DNA from: Pristionchus mayeri
Taxonomy: Eukaryota > Nematoda > Chromadorea > Rhabditida > Neodiplogasteridae
Direction of reading: 5' to 3'
Length of the DNA stretch: 64,000 bases
NCBI GenBank assembly: GCA_036245805.1
Contig: BTRK01000005.1
Span: 31,291,469-31,355,468, forward strand
Shown piece after piece: positions 11,436-21,718 of the stretch. The notes below the pieces were generated by a model. That model saw only the letters and a list, made by a program, of their open reading frames with translations. It was not told where the DNA came from and ran no database searches. Positions within the stretch are counted from its first letter, which is position 1; the number at the start of each line of letters is the position of its first letter. A program made the translations under genes and the position numbers.

Positions 11436-13443
11436 ATGGCCCCAGCAAAGAAGGAATCTCTTTTCAACGAGCCCAAGGATTCGATTAAGAAAGCAGACGG
11501 TCAGCCAATCTCAAGAACCTTGCACAATATTGACGTTCATGATTCATATTTAATTATTAAATTTTTATTTTATGAACATTTTTATGGATTAGTACTTTGG
11601 TTGTTTCTATAGTATTAGTTCTTTCAATTTCCAATATTTCAACTTACGAGGGAACACTTGCGGTGATAAATCGTAACCTTGCGAGTCTCCTATGGATTCC
11701 TTGCAGATGCTACCTTCTGGTGTGATTCGATTCGAGGTCGACAAGATATCGACAGTCGATGACCACCTTCGAGTCTCGCCTGAGATAGAAGTGGAAGGAG
11801 TGCTCTGGTGAGCATTTTTAGATTAATCCTGTGTTCATACATTTAAAAAAAACCTACTTCAATTATACTCTCACAGTGGAAAGATTTATTTGCAGGAAGG
11901 CGGGTGTGCGCAAGATGGCATCGAATGGAGTGGATTTTCTTTCCGTCGGCCTCTTCAGTTCGGACATTATCACTAAACTGTGGAGTATCGATGCAAATGT
12001 GGAATTCACCCTCGTCTGTGATGACCATGAGAACGATGTCGTCAAACAGGTCAGATTCATCAGTAAATCGAATACAAATGTATTTTTTAAGATTACGACT
12101 ACTGTCCAACATAATCATACCTGCTATGGTCGCGGTATTATTAAGTGGGAGAATGTAATGGATGAAAAGAAGGTTCAAAGCAATTATTATATTTTATTAA
12201 ATTTATTTTCATCCAAATTTTACGACTATACATTCGCTTGACGTCTTAACTCCCTTTACAATTGTTACCTTTCATCGTTCTACTTCATATTTTTCAGGGA
12301 TTTATCTATGACGACAAAATTAATGTCGAAGTTCGGTTCAAGATTACCAGAATGATAGGATTCAGGTAATTTCTCTTCGCAAGTTTTACGATTCCCAAAA
12401 TCTGTAGGACCTCTCCTCTCGTCGATTTCGGCGATGCGAATGAGCCCTGTAACGATGTCGCCTTGGTAATCGAAGGAGAGAAGATTCACGTCAACAAGGG
12501 GGTTTGTACATTACAAATACAAATAAAATTGTTATTCCATCCATCCATAGTGCATAGGAGGCATGGGATTATCCTTTGATGGAGTTGATGGAAGTTACGC
12601 CGGGACTACATTGATTTTGCACAATTTTCCTTGTCATCAAAAGTTAAATGATATGAGCGTATAGAACTACAGTTTGGTAAATTGAAGTTATTGTTAATCT
12701 CTGTTTTGTATCCGTCCGGGTTGGAGAGAAAATATGAATGAACTATTTGTTCAGTATCTCTCCCTCTACTCTCCAGTTTTCAAAGCGATGTTCTACGGTG
12801 AATTCGCTGAGAAGGATAAGAAGGAGATCGAACTGAAGGATATCGATCGAGCGGTAAGAATCACAATTTAGGAATATTTTAAAGATAATTTTATAATATT
12901 TAAGGAGTTTCTCGAGATGCTCCGTGTGATCTACCCTTCACATAAGAAAATCACAGGTTTGTTGATTTTTTTTAGATTCAAAATATCTATTTTTTTCAGA
13001 TGATAATGTTATCTTTCTTCTGAAGCTCGGAGACCGCTTCCAAATCAAAGTGAGTGAATGTGAAATGTAATCTCCCTTTTTAGTTGCATATCTTCATTTT
13101 CGTTTCTCAGTTCCTTCTCGATCTCACTGAGGATTCGGACACTCCCGGACTCGCCTCGAAACTCCTTCTCTCCGATCATTACAGACTCGTCAAGCTTCAG
13201 GTTATAATTAAAAATGCAGATTAGTTCAAAACTCTTTTTCTAGAATGACTGTATCCTCTCACTCAAAACCACGGATGAATTCAAGGCTATCAAGGTACGC
13301 AGGGATATTTTTGTTGGTAAATAGTAGTTAATATATTCACGGTTGCTTGAAATATTCACCTCCAGAATTTACCTATCTACCCAAATCTTTCCGACGGAAT
13401 TAAATCCACTCTCTTCGAACGTCATCTCGAGATTGCCAATTGA
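11436..13443 (+). CDS. Gene C: MATH-BTB protein, intact
   Basis: Proposed exons: 11436-11534, 11707-11807, 11896-12049, 12092-12172, 12298-12365, 12408-12501, 12755-12853, 12905-12956, 13000-13049, 13111-13200, 13244-13294 and 13366-13443, giving 338 aa. MATH is about residues 34-167 (GVIRFEVDKIST, then WSIDANVEFTLV and DKINVEVRFKIT). BTB is about 168-266 (DFGDANEPCNDVALVIEGEK, YSPVFKAMFYGEF, LEMLRVIYPSHKK). The C-terminal helices end LFERHLEIAN. The first exon is extended relative to paralogs: the conserved donor position (11500) would put exon two out of frame, whereas GTTCAT at 11535 keeps it open. A polyadenylation signal lies at 13543-13548. It is probably a cytoplasmic or nuclear CUL3 adaptor, with target unknown. 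Confidence 0.8.
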
Positions 13444-13542
13444 TCTCCCCATCGATTTATGCATTCCTTGATTTCCGAGTTCTCACTATCAAGTCAATAC
13501 TTATTTTACATAGCTCATCTCATTGTACTTCCATTTGATACT

Positions 13543-13548
13543 AATAAA
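13543..13548 (+). promoter_or_regulatory. Polyadenylation signal of gene C
   Basis: A canonical AATAAA lies 100 bases after the gene C stop codon and 190 bases before the gene D start. The same downstream block is conserved after gene D (15473-15478), which shows that the duplicated unit included the 3' UTR. Confidence 0.6.
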
Positions 13549-13738
13549 GTACTATAAACTGTCTGAAAGTCTAATTTTCATTCAAATACTGGTCGATCAG
13601 TCCAGAATATACTTAATCGGAAGATATGCATCCACTGATGGCACTAAATTGAGATGTCATATTTTTGGATATAAAATATATAGCTGTTTACTCATATATT
13701 GATCTGAGAATTATCGATTGTCATTGATACCTTTCAGG

Positions 13739-15415
13739 ATGTCTCCGCCCAAGAAACTTCGTAAAACTGAGGAAGATCAAGTGGCACCGCCAGGTTTGTG
13801 GTTTCTTTCTTTTCGGCTTGGGTAACGTAAAATTCAGTTCTTCCTAATTATGTTATAGATAGGGTACGGTGGAGAAATGTGTCATGTAGTGATGGGTATG
13901 CAATTGGTCCTGTTAGGGTATGGCTGGTTTATATTTATTTTATGTCCCTTTTATATGATATTACTCGAATTGTTGCTCAATTCCCAATATTGCAACTTAC
14001 AAGGCAACAGTTTCCGAGTTAAACTGTATCTCATTTCGAAAGCACATTAATCATTTCTTTTCAGATAGCTTTTATTCTGGAGTCATTCGATTCGAGGTCG
14101 ACAAGGTCTCGAGAGTTAATAAGAACCTTCGATTCTCGCTTGATATGGAAGTGGAAGGATTGCCCTGGTGAGGTATTAAGGAATTTGAAGGTGTTGATGA
14201 AGTTCTCAAGGAATCACTTTTCTGGATATTCATATTCTTGAAATTGAAAAATTCGGGAAGGCTTGTGTTCGCAAGAAGACGTTCGAGGGTGCAGACTGGC
14301 TATTGATTGGCCTCTGCTGTCCGGGAAATATTTCAAAACTGTGGAGCATTGATGTATCTTTTGATTGCACACTCATCCATCCTGATCCTTTGAACAATGT
14401 CGTTAACAAGGTAAGATTCATAAAATACTGCTAATATAAATTTCGTTTTTAGGGTTCTGTTACATTAAACCATGATTCCAACTACCTTGGTCGCGGAGTT
14501 ATTAAGTGGGAGAATTTATTGGATGACGAGAAGGTTGCAAAAAATATTTTTATTGATCCACCTTTACCATTGTCACCTCTCACCTTTCTACTTCAGTTTT
14601 TCAGGGATTCATCAAGGCCGACAAAATTACTGTCGAGGTTCGGTTCAAAACTACCAGCATGAGAGGATACAGGTAATTTATCACAGAAAGTCTCTATCTT
14701 TCCAAGCTCTAAAATCTACCATCTAGGACCTCTCCTCTCGTCGATTTCGGTGATTCGAATGCGCCCTGTCACGATGTCGCCTTCGTCATCGAAGGAGAGA
14801 AGATATACGTCAACAAGGGGGTTTGTACATTAGGGTTGCACGAACGGGATCGGCAATTTCGTCCCCTCTGGCACCCCTTCCCATCTCCCTCTCGCACGAG
14901 CTCTTTAGAGAGGCCGTGCCCCCCTTCCCCCACGAAATTTCGGGGGAAAGGCGCCAGTGGGCACGAAAATCCCGACATAGAGCGATTTTTTCGCGCTATT
15001 TTTCCCCTTCCCTTCTCATGACTCTCCCCTTGGAGAGCGCTCTATCACTTCCCATCAGCACAAGGGAAGGGAGGGATAGAGGCGCGAAAAATTCGTTCAA
15101 TGTCGGCATTTTCGTGTCCACTGGCAGGTTCGGCTCGCTCGCACGAATTTGGGAGGAGAGAGTGAGAGAGGACGAGAAGAATCACTTTTTTTCTAGAATC
15201 ACTGCATCTTCGCACTCAAAAGTACGGATGAATTCAAGGCTCTCAAGGTACGCAGGGATATTTTTGTAGTTAATCTTTTCACAGTCTCTTGAAATATTCA
15301 CACCTAGAATTCTCCTATCTACACTAATCTTTCCGACGTGATTAAAGTCACTCTCTTCGAACGACATCTCGAGATTTCAAAGTGCCCTGTTCCTGGATTT
15401 ACCCATCCACTATGA
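13739..15415 (+). pseudogene. Gene D: MATH gene with BTB core replaced
   Basis: Recognisable exons: 13739-13793, 14065-14167, 14257-14410, 14453-14533, 14605-14672, 14727-14820, 15197-15247 and 15308-15415. The MATH exons are well kept (GVIRFEVDKVS, GRGVIKWENLL, DKITVEVRF), and the first BTB exon reads DFGDSNAPCHDVAFVIEGEK. The four exons that should follow (the rest of BTB and the first C-terminal helix) are absent. A foreign block of about 370 bases stands in their place. The base before exon three reads CGG where paralogs have CAG, so the normal acceptor is lost. The ancestral stop after LEISK is TGC, so the frame runs ten codons further to TGA at 15413-15415. If exon three could still be spliced, joining 14820 to 15197 would keep frame and give a 237-residue MATH protein without a BTB core. 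A decaying copy seems likelier. Confidence 0.7.
14821..15190. mobile_element. Foreign foldback block replacing BTB exons of gene D
   Basis: After the donor at 14821 the sequence changes to a CT/GA-rich, GC-richer block unlike anything in the other introns. It folds back imperfectly: CCAGTGGGCACGAAAAT near 14952 pairs with ATTTTCGTGTCCACTGG near 15109, and CCCTTCCC pairs with GGGAAGGG nearer the middle. This looks like the remnant of a hairpin transposon whose insertion or excision went with the loss of about 500 bases of gene. No target-site duplication could be assigned. Confidence 0.55.
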
Positions 15416-15472
15416 ATTCAATACCTATTTTCCATAGCTCATCTCATTGTACGTGTTCCTCCTTGTGATTCT

Positions 15473-15478
15473 AATAAA
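15473..15478 (+). promoter_or_regulatory. Polyadenylation signal of gene D
   Basis: AATAAA lies 58 bases after the extended stop of gene D, in a 3' flank that is clearly homologous to that of gene C (both carry CTAATAAAG followed by a match such as AACTG, CTGAAAG). Confidence 0.55.
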
Positions 15479-15684
15479 GCTCTATGAACTGGCTGAAAGG
15501 CTGATTTTCTTTCAACTACTGGTCTAGCAGTCCAGACTATACTTGCATTGTATGATATTGGGTGGATAGCTAGCGCCTATGAATGGCACTAATTTATGAT
15601 TTCGTGATTTCTGGCATAAAATCTAGAAACTTATACTCAGACATTAGCAACAAGAATTATTAAGTGTCACTAATATCCTTCAGG

Positions 15685-18600
15685 ATGTCTCCGCCCAAGA
15701 AACTACGTAAGACTGAAGAAGAACCAGTAGCACCGCCAGGTTTGTATTTATTCATTTCCGTCTTCCCCGGCATGGGCAGCTTGCAATTAAGTTTTTTTTA
15801 TTATGTTATAGGCAGGAGTACGTTGGGTTTCAATGTTAAGAGTGTGAGAAATATGCAGTTGTAGGTTGCAATTGGCCAGGCTGCGTTATGAGTAACATAT
15901 TTGCGATTTGGTTGTTACATGACCTCTTCTCGCTAACACTCCGAACTATGAAGCGATTTTTATCGCTAAATCATTGTTTATAATATTTTTTATTCACAAT
16001 TTTTTCGCACTGAAAATTTAGACTCTTATCTTTCCAGATGGGGTCATTCAGCTCGAAGTCGACAATGTCTCGGCACTGATTAGTAAGATCTCGCCAGAGA
16101 TCGAAGTACAAGGACTTCCTTGGTCCGATAATTAAATTCAGCTAGTTTATGTTAATAGATATTTTTAAGGCGAGCAATTGTCCTAAAGAGTGAAAGGGAA
16201 AAGGGAGAATATAATCTCTCTGCCATCCTCCGCAGTATGGACAACCAGTCGATGCAGTGGAGTATCGAAGCAATCGCCGAGTTCATCCTAATTCATCCTG
16301 ATCCAAGCAAATCAATCCATAAGAAAAATGTATATTTGATAAATATGCGAGACCTTAAAAAATACGTTGCAGGCTTTGCTAACTTTCGATCACGAGGTTG
16401 ACTCTTGGGGGATGAATTTGCTGAGTTGGAATGAAGTGATCGATGAAGAAAAGGTGATCGAATATCAGTGTATTCGAGGAGTGAATCGGTTTAGAACTGG
16501 ACATTTTAGAACTCTACGGAGGTATTAGGTTGGAACATAAGTTCTGTCCGATTTCGTGAACGAAGTTTGATCTCGCATAAAATGATCATCTCAAATCGCA
16601 TTGAGCTAACTCAGTAGCGTAATTAGGGGGAACTCATGAACATTCCATACATATGTTCAGGTCAAATAAGCGACGCAGGGTATACGAGAAATTGATGATT
16701 GTCATCAAACCAAGTTTTGGATATATTTTAGAAAATGTTTGGATCACTATTTTGTAGAAGAGAAAAATCTTGAGGCAACTTCACATCTATTATTGCGAAG
16801 GCCATGTCTAATACTTTCTAAACCTGGGTTGAATGTTGGGGTTAATCCACCCCTTCCCCGAATTACAGGAGGAACAACGAGTAAGATGGCGTGATAAACC
16901 TGTTCAATCGATTAGTATTCCTGCCCTGATAATCAGACTGACAGTTTTGAGAATATGGGCGATATAGTGTACTACTATTGCGTCATTCATACATTATAAA
17001 AGACTAGCTGAACTGATCTTCATCTTTCTCAATATTTTGATTTTTTTAAAACACATCATACTTGAGAAATATACAAAATTCCGACTTTTGATGTCCGGGC
17101 TAGGATTACTTCTCTACCAAAAGTACCTATCACTCAACTTACCCAAGCCACAATGTTATAGGATAGGGTCGGCTTCAGCATGTAATCACAAAATAACGAG
17201 CTGATTAATTGTATGCGAGACAGGAACTTGTAATATATGTCGATTTTAATGTTGAATTTTGGACATCAATATTTAAATAAATTTGGCTTGTGACAGGAGG
17301 ATCGCACATTTACCTTACTAAAATAATGTGCTGATCAGGGTCGGATATATATATTTTCAGTATGTTTTAATCTCTAAGTCTAACGATTTGAATGCACGGT
17401 AGTTAAATTCATCTGAGGTCATTTCCAGGACATCAGCATTGTCCAATTGGTGCATTTTTCAAGTTGACCTTTCGTGTTAGAATTCATTTTAAGTTGCTGC
17501 TGTAATACACGACCATGGTACTTTCCAAAAATATAATACGGTTGGCACTATCTCTCAGACCGATAGAATGGAACTCGGAGAAATAAATAGCCCAGTTGCC
17601 TATTACGGTGACTTTTGCCTCGCACTGCGACCACAATCCCGATGTTATAGAGCTGTACAGATGTGCGCTATACAGAGTGTTGAAGCATTTATTGTTTGAG
17701 AAAAACCATTCGAAAATCGGTCGAAAGGTAAGGATGTTGAATATAAGAAAACCAAAATATTGAAATCGGATAAAACTTTTGTTCCAACCTGATAGAACAT
17801 AACAATATTACAAATTCATCACTGATTTAAAAAAATCTAAAATGGACAGTTCCAAAATGCTTCCCCCACCGCATTCCAGACGCAGAAAGCACATTGATTT
17901 GTCATAAACTCGAACATAAATATTTTTAAGGGATTCATCAAAGATGATAATATCACAATCGAAATTCGTTTCTGGGTAACCAACGTGAGAGGAATCCGGT
18001 GATCAAAAACATTTAAATGACCTGTGTGATATTTATCGATGTTGTTGTAGAACTGCTCCTCATTTCGATTTCACTGATCCTAATGAGCCTATTCACGACG
18101 TTGCTTTGGTGATTGAAGGAGAGAAGATCTATGCTAGCAAGCAGGTATTATTCACTTGGACAGAAAAATGAATGCGGTTTAAACTGACTGCAGATTCTTG
18201 CCGTGCATTCTTCGGTCTTCAAGACAATGTTCTATGGTGAATTTGTGGAGAAGGACAAGAAAGAAATCGAGCTGAAGGATGTTGATCGAAATGTAAATAT
18301 TCTTTTATAAATGAATATATCTTACCTCTGTTCCCAGGAATTCATCGAGCTCCTTGGAATGATCTACCTTCCATCGGTTAAGAAAGTCACAGGTTCTTTA
18401 AAAATTATAAATATATAAAGAAACTATTTTCCAGCTGACAATGTGTACTTTGTTCTTAAGCTCGGAGATCAATTCCAGATCAAGGTCATAATTAAAATTT
18501 GAATAAAATAAAGTTTTATTTGTAATTATTCTTTTGGAAAATATCCATCAAGAATTGAAATACGGCTAGGTGATATGCACGTTCAAGCGGATTCTCTATT

Positions 18601-21018
18601 ATTCAATTTTTACAGTTTCTTCTGGATATAGCTGAGGAATTTCTCCTCTCTTCGACCGTTCCGGAACTTGCCCCTAAACTACTTCTGCCCGATAAATACG
18701 GTCTCATCAAACTACAGGTTAAAGAACTATTATGTTGTAGGCACATTAACGTTAATAATATGTCATGTTGAATATGGAGGCCATGAACGTTCTGAACTTT
18801 CTATGAGTGCTAGGTAGAACTGTTAGCTGTATGACTTATCACAAGTATCACGAGTCAGCGGAGGTGTGCGGGAACATTTTCCAAAAACATGTCTCCGTTC
18901 TCGCCTATATTTGGGTGGGATAATACTCAAGAGAGATGTTTTCGAAAAATATAGGTCATTGGTCCCAGAGCCGGCTTATAGGAAATTTCCGGTTTTGCAC
19001 CTAGCTATGCTGTATTTCAACTTCCAGGCAAGCTATGGAGATGGTAAAGAGCTCAAAATGTGCTGAAAATTATTTCCTGCAACTTTTATGTTGAAACCTT
19101 TTCACGGGAACTCCAACTGAAAATGCTATTTCCGCGAAACCGAATTCGAAATTAGAAAATAATTGTTTTCACCATCCGGAAGGGGGCTTGTAATGGGTTT
19201 TTGTTGCATAATATGAGAGAACATTCATTCATATGTATATGAAAAATATTGGCGAAGAAATAAAGTGAGCATTCAGCCTCGATATTTCGTGACAAACGTG
19301 GCCATGTGGTAAATATTCAGAATTAATTCAGCACAGTACGCCGTAATTCGCTTTATAATGGTAAATGTGTGTGATTTGAGATGTTTCTGAAGCAGATAAT
19401 TCAGTTTCTACTGAAAAACCCAGAGTTTGACAAAGTTCAAAAAATCGATTTTCACAACATCAATTTCTCCCAAGTTTGTACAATTATAAGTTCGCGTATT
19501 AACAGCTACATGCCGAATACGAAGGTATGATTCGTAGTAGATACCGAATAGAGTTGAAATATAATAAACTTGATAGATTCATGGCGTTGAATCTCGTGTA
19601 ATTTTCAGTCAAAAATGCAATCCCAGGAGCGTAAAAACTAATAAAAATAAGTTTTCAGCTGAAATTATGTTGTTACTTATCAGATTTGTGTCTCTAAAAT
19701 CAAGAAATATTTGCCTTAATCAGAAAACATTGTCATACAATAATTTGTAAGGGCACACAAAAATTTGATTTTTTCGTTTTGAAATTTTCGATATGTTTGC
19801 ATTCGAATAGATTTGATGATTTCTCGGCGTTTTCTGACTAAGGCAATTATTTCTTGATTTTAGAGACACAAATCTGATAAGTAACAACATAATTTCAGCT
19901 GAAAACTTCTTTTTATTAGTTTTTACGCTCCTGGGATTGCATTTTTGACTGAAAATTACACGAGATTCAACGCCATGAATCTATCAAGTTTATTATATTT
20001 CAACTCTATTCGGTATCTACTACGAATCATACCTTCGTATTCGGCATGTAGTTGTTAATACGCGAACTTATAATTGTACAAAATTGGGAGAAATTGATGT
20101 TGTGAAAATCGATTTTTTGAACTTTGTCAAACTCTGGGTTTTTCAGTAGAAACTGAATTATCTGCTTCAGAAACATCTCAAATCACACACATTTACCATT
20201 ATAAAGCGAATTACGGCGCACTGTGCTGAATATATTCTGAATATTTACCACATGGCCACGTTTGTCACGAAATATCGAGGCTGAATGCTCACTTTATTTC
20301 TTCGCCTATATTTTTCATATACATATGAATGAATGTTCTCTCATATTATGCAACAAAAACCCATTACAAGCCCCCTTCCGGATGGTGAAAACAATTATTT
20401 TCTAATTTCGAATTCGGTTTCGCGGACATAGCATTTTCAGTTGGAGTTTCCGTGAAAAGTTTTCAACATAAAAGTTGCAGGAAATAATTTTCCGCACATT
20501 TTGAGCTCTTTACCATCTCCGTAGCTTGTCTGGAAGCTGAAATACAGCATAGCCAGGTGCAAAACCGGAAATTTCCTAAAAGCCGGCTCTGGGACCAATG
20601 ACCTATATTTTTCGAAAACATCTCTCCTGGGTATTCTCCCACCCAAACATAGGCGAGAACGGAGACAAGTTTTTGGAAAATGTTCCCGAGAGGCCCGTTT
20701 TTCATTCACTGACTCGTGATACACGTGTTATGATACATCCAAAAGTTCTCAGGATCACTGCATCAATGAGCTCAAGACATTGAAGGACGTGAAGGAAGTG
20801 AAGGTAAGACTTTAGTAGACCTTCATTTGTCATCTGTAACATGTGTTAAGCTCAAACATACATAAACTAATATAGCTGACACTCCTAAAAAATATTCCAT
20901 CTTATGGCAATGCTCACTTATACTCTAGTAATAGCAGAAGGCACCAGAGTTCAAGGATCTCTCTGATGCAACGAAGTTTGCGCTGATGGAGAAAATGTTC
21001 AAGCTGATTCCCGAATGA
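15685..21018 (+). CDS. Gene E: MATH-BTB protein with two transposon-filled introns
   Basis: Proposed exons: 15685-15739, 16038-16122, 16170-16329, 16373-16453, 17931-17998, 18051-18144, 18194-18292, 18338-18392, 18435-18484, 18616-18717, 20753-20803 and 20938-21018, giving 326 aa. MATH is about 19-150 (GVIQLEVDNVSAL, WSIEAIAEFILIHPD, ITIEIRFWVTNVRGI). BTB is about 151-249 (FDFTDPNEPIHDVALVIEG, VHSSVFKTMFYGEFVEKDKK, FIELLGMIYLPSVKK, VLKLGDQFQIK). The C-terminal helices end FKLIPE. The eighth exon is 55 nt rather than 52, one extra codon, as in gene G. The donor after exon two is GTCCGA, which is weak. The fourth intron holds a decayed mariner and the tenth a 1.9-kb foldback. A CUL3-adaptor role is inferred. 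Confidence 0.8.
16525..17792. mobile_element. Decayed mariner-like element in gene E intron
   Basis: The left end is TTAGGTTGGAACATAAGTTC and the right end is the inverted near-match GATAAAACTTTTGTTCCAACC. The terminal repeats are about 30 bp and flanked by TA dinucleotides (16523-16524 and 17793-17794). Total length is 1,268 bp, the usual mariner size. GGTTGGAACA-type termini and TA targets are characteristic of the Tc1/mariner superfamily. No open transposase frame remains and every frame has frequent stops, so the element is dead. Confidence 0.72.
18849..20718. mobile_element. 1.87-kb near-perfect foldback in gene E intron
   Basis: The two arms of about 883 bp (18849-19731 and 19836-20718) are almost perfect inverted copies around a loop of about 104 bases. 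The ends read CACGAGTCAG and CTGACTCGTG. Weaker pairing continues a few bases outward (CAAGTATCACGAGTC against GACTCGTGATACACG). It fills most of the intron between exons 18616-18717 and 20753-20803. The mirrored short frames at 18866-19066 and 20437-20724 are the two arms translated. They are not genes. Confidence 0.82.
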
Positions 21019-21027
21019 GGGTTCTCA

Positions 21028-21375
21028 CTAGAGACCGTCTAACGATTGATCAATCGAGTAATGAAATTGATACTCGATTGACTCAATCGAGTATCCTTTG
21101 TTACTCGATTGGTTGTCCTTTCTGTCCCCTCGTCAATCGATTCATTTCGCTCATCTTTCGTCGAACAGTGCTGCCTCTCGCGTTCCAATTTGATTACTCG
21201 AGCATCCTTTGTTACTCGATTGCCCAATTGAGTAATCAATCGATTGGGAATCGATTTAATTCATCAATTGATTGATCTGTCACTCGATTGACCGGTCAAT
21301 AAATTGACGAAGGGAATCGAATGAGTTTCATTTCTCGTCAATCGTGAAATGAGTAATTCAATTGACGGTCTCTAG
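21028..21375. mobile_element. Small inverted-repeat element after gene E
   Basis: CTAGAGACCGTC at 21028 is inverted as GACGGTCTCTAG ending at 21375, an exact 12-bp terminal repeat bounding 348 bp. The interior is a degenerate mix of TACTCGATTG-like words on both strands. It includes two direct copies of ATCCTTTGTTACTCGATTG about 108 bases apart. No coding content. It occupies the first half of the E-F gap. The rest of the gap (21376-21718) shows no recognisable feature apart from an AG acceptor just before gene F. Confidence 0.65.
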
Positions 21376-21718
21376 TTCTTACCAATCGAACAAATATTTG
21401 CACAGACACAATTTTCTGATCAACCGTTATTTCATCGTCATGTTGTACTCATATTTTTGCTTTTATTTTTTGATAAATGAACTTCTCAATTGTTGTTGAT
21501 CTGTTTGGATGCGGTCGATTTTTCCGCGAAACATTACCTACATAAGTAGGGCTGGTGTATTTTTTGGAATTTAAATTAACTGTCCATTATTTCGACTTGG
21601 TCCTTTTCTCTACGTGCTCTCTGAACGATATCCGACCAAATACGATTATCGATCGCCGTTCATCGCAATTTATCTAATTTATTCTTTCCGCTATTTCTAA
21701 TAATTTATTCAGCGTAAT

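Noticed and set aside
14823..15269. 148-codon frame in gene D
   Set aside because: It covers the GC-rich foreign hairpin block and runs into a real exon in the wrong frame.
16454..17930. Active transposase gene in the mariner-like element
   Set aside because: Terminal repeats are good but every frame between them is full of stops.
18866..20724. Paired frames with near-identical products
   Set aside because: The two arms of the gene E intron foldback translated in mirror image.
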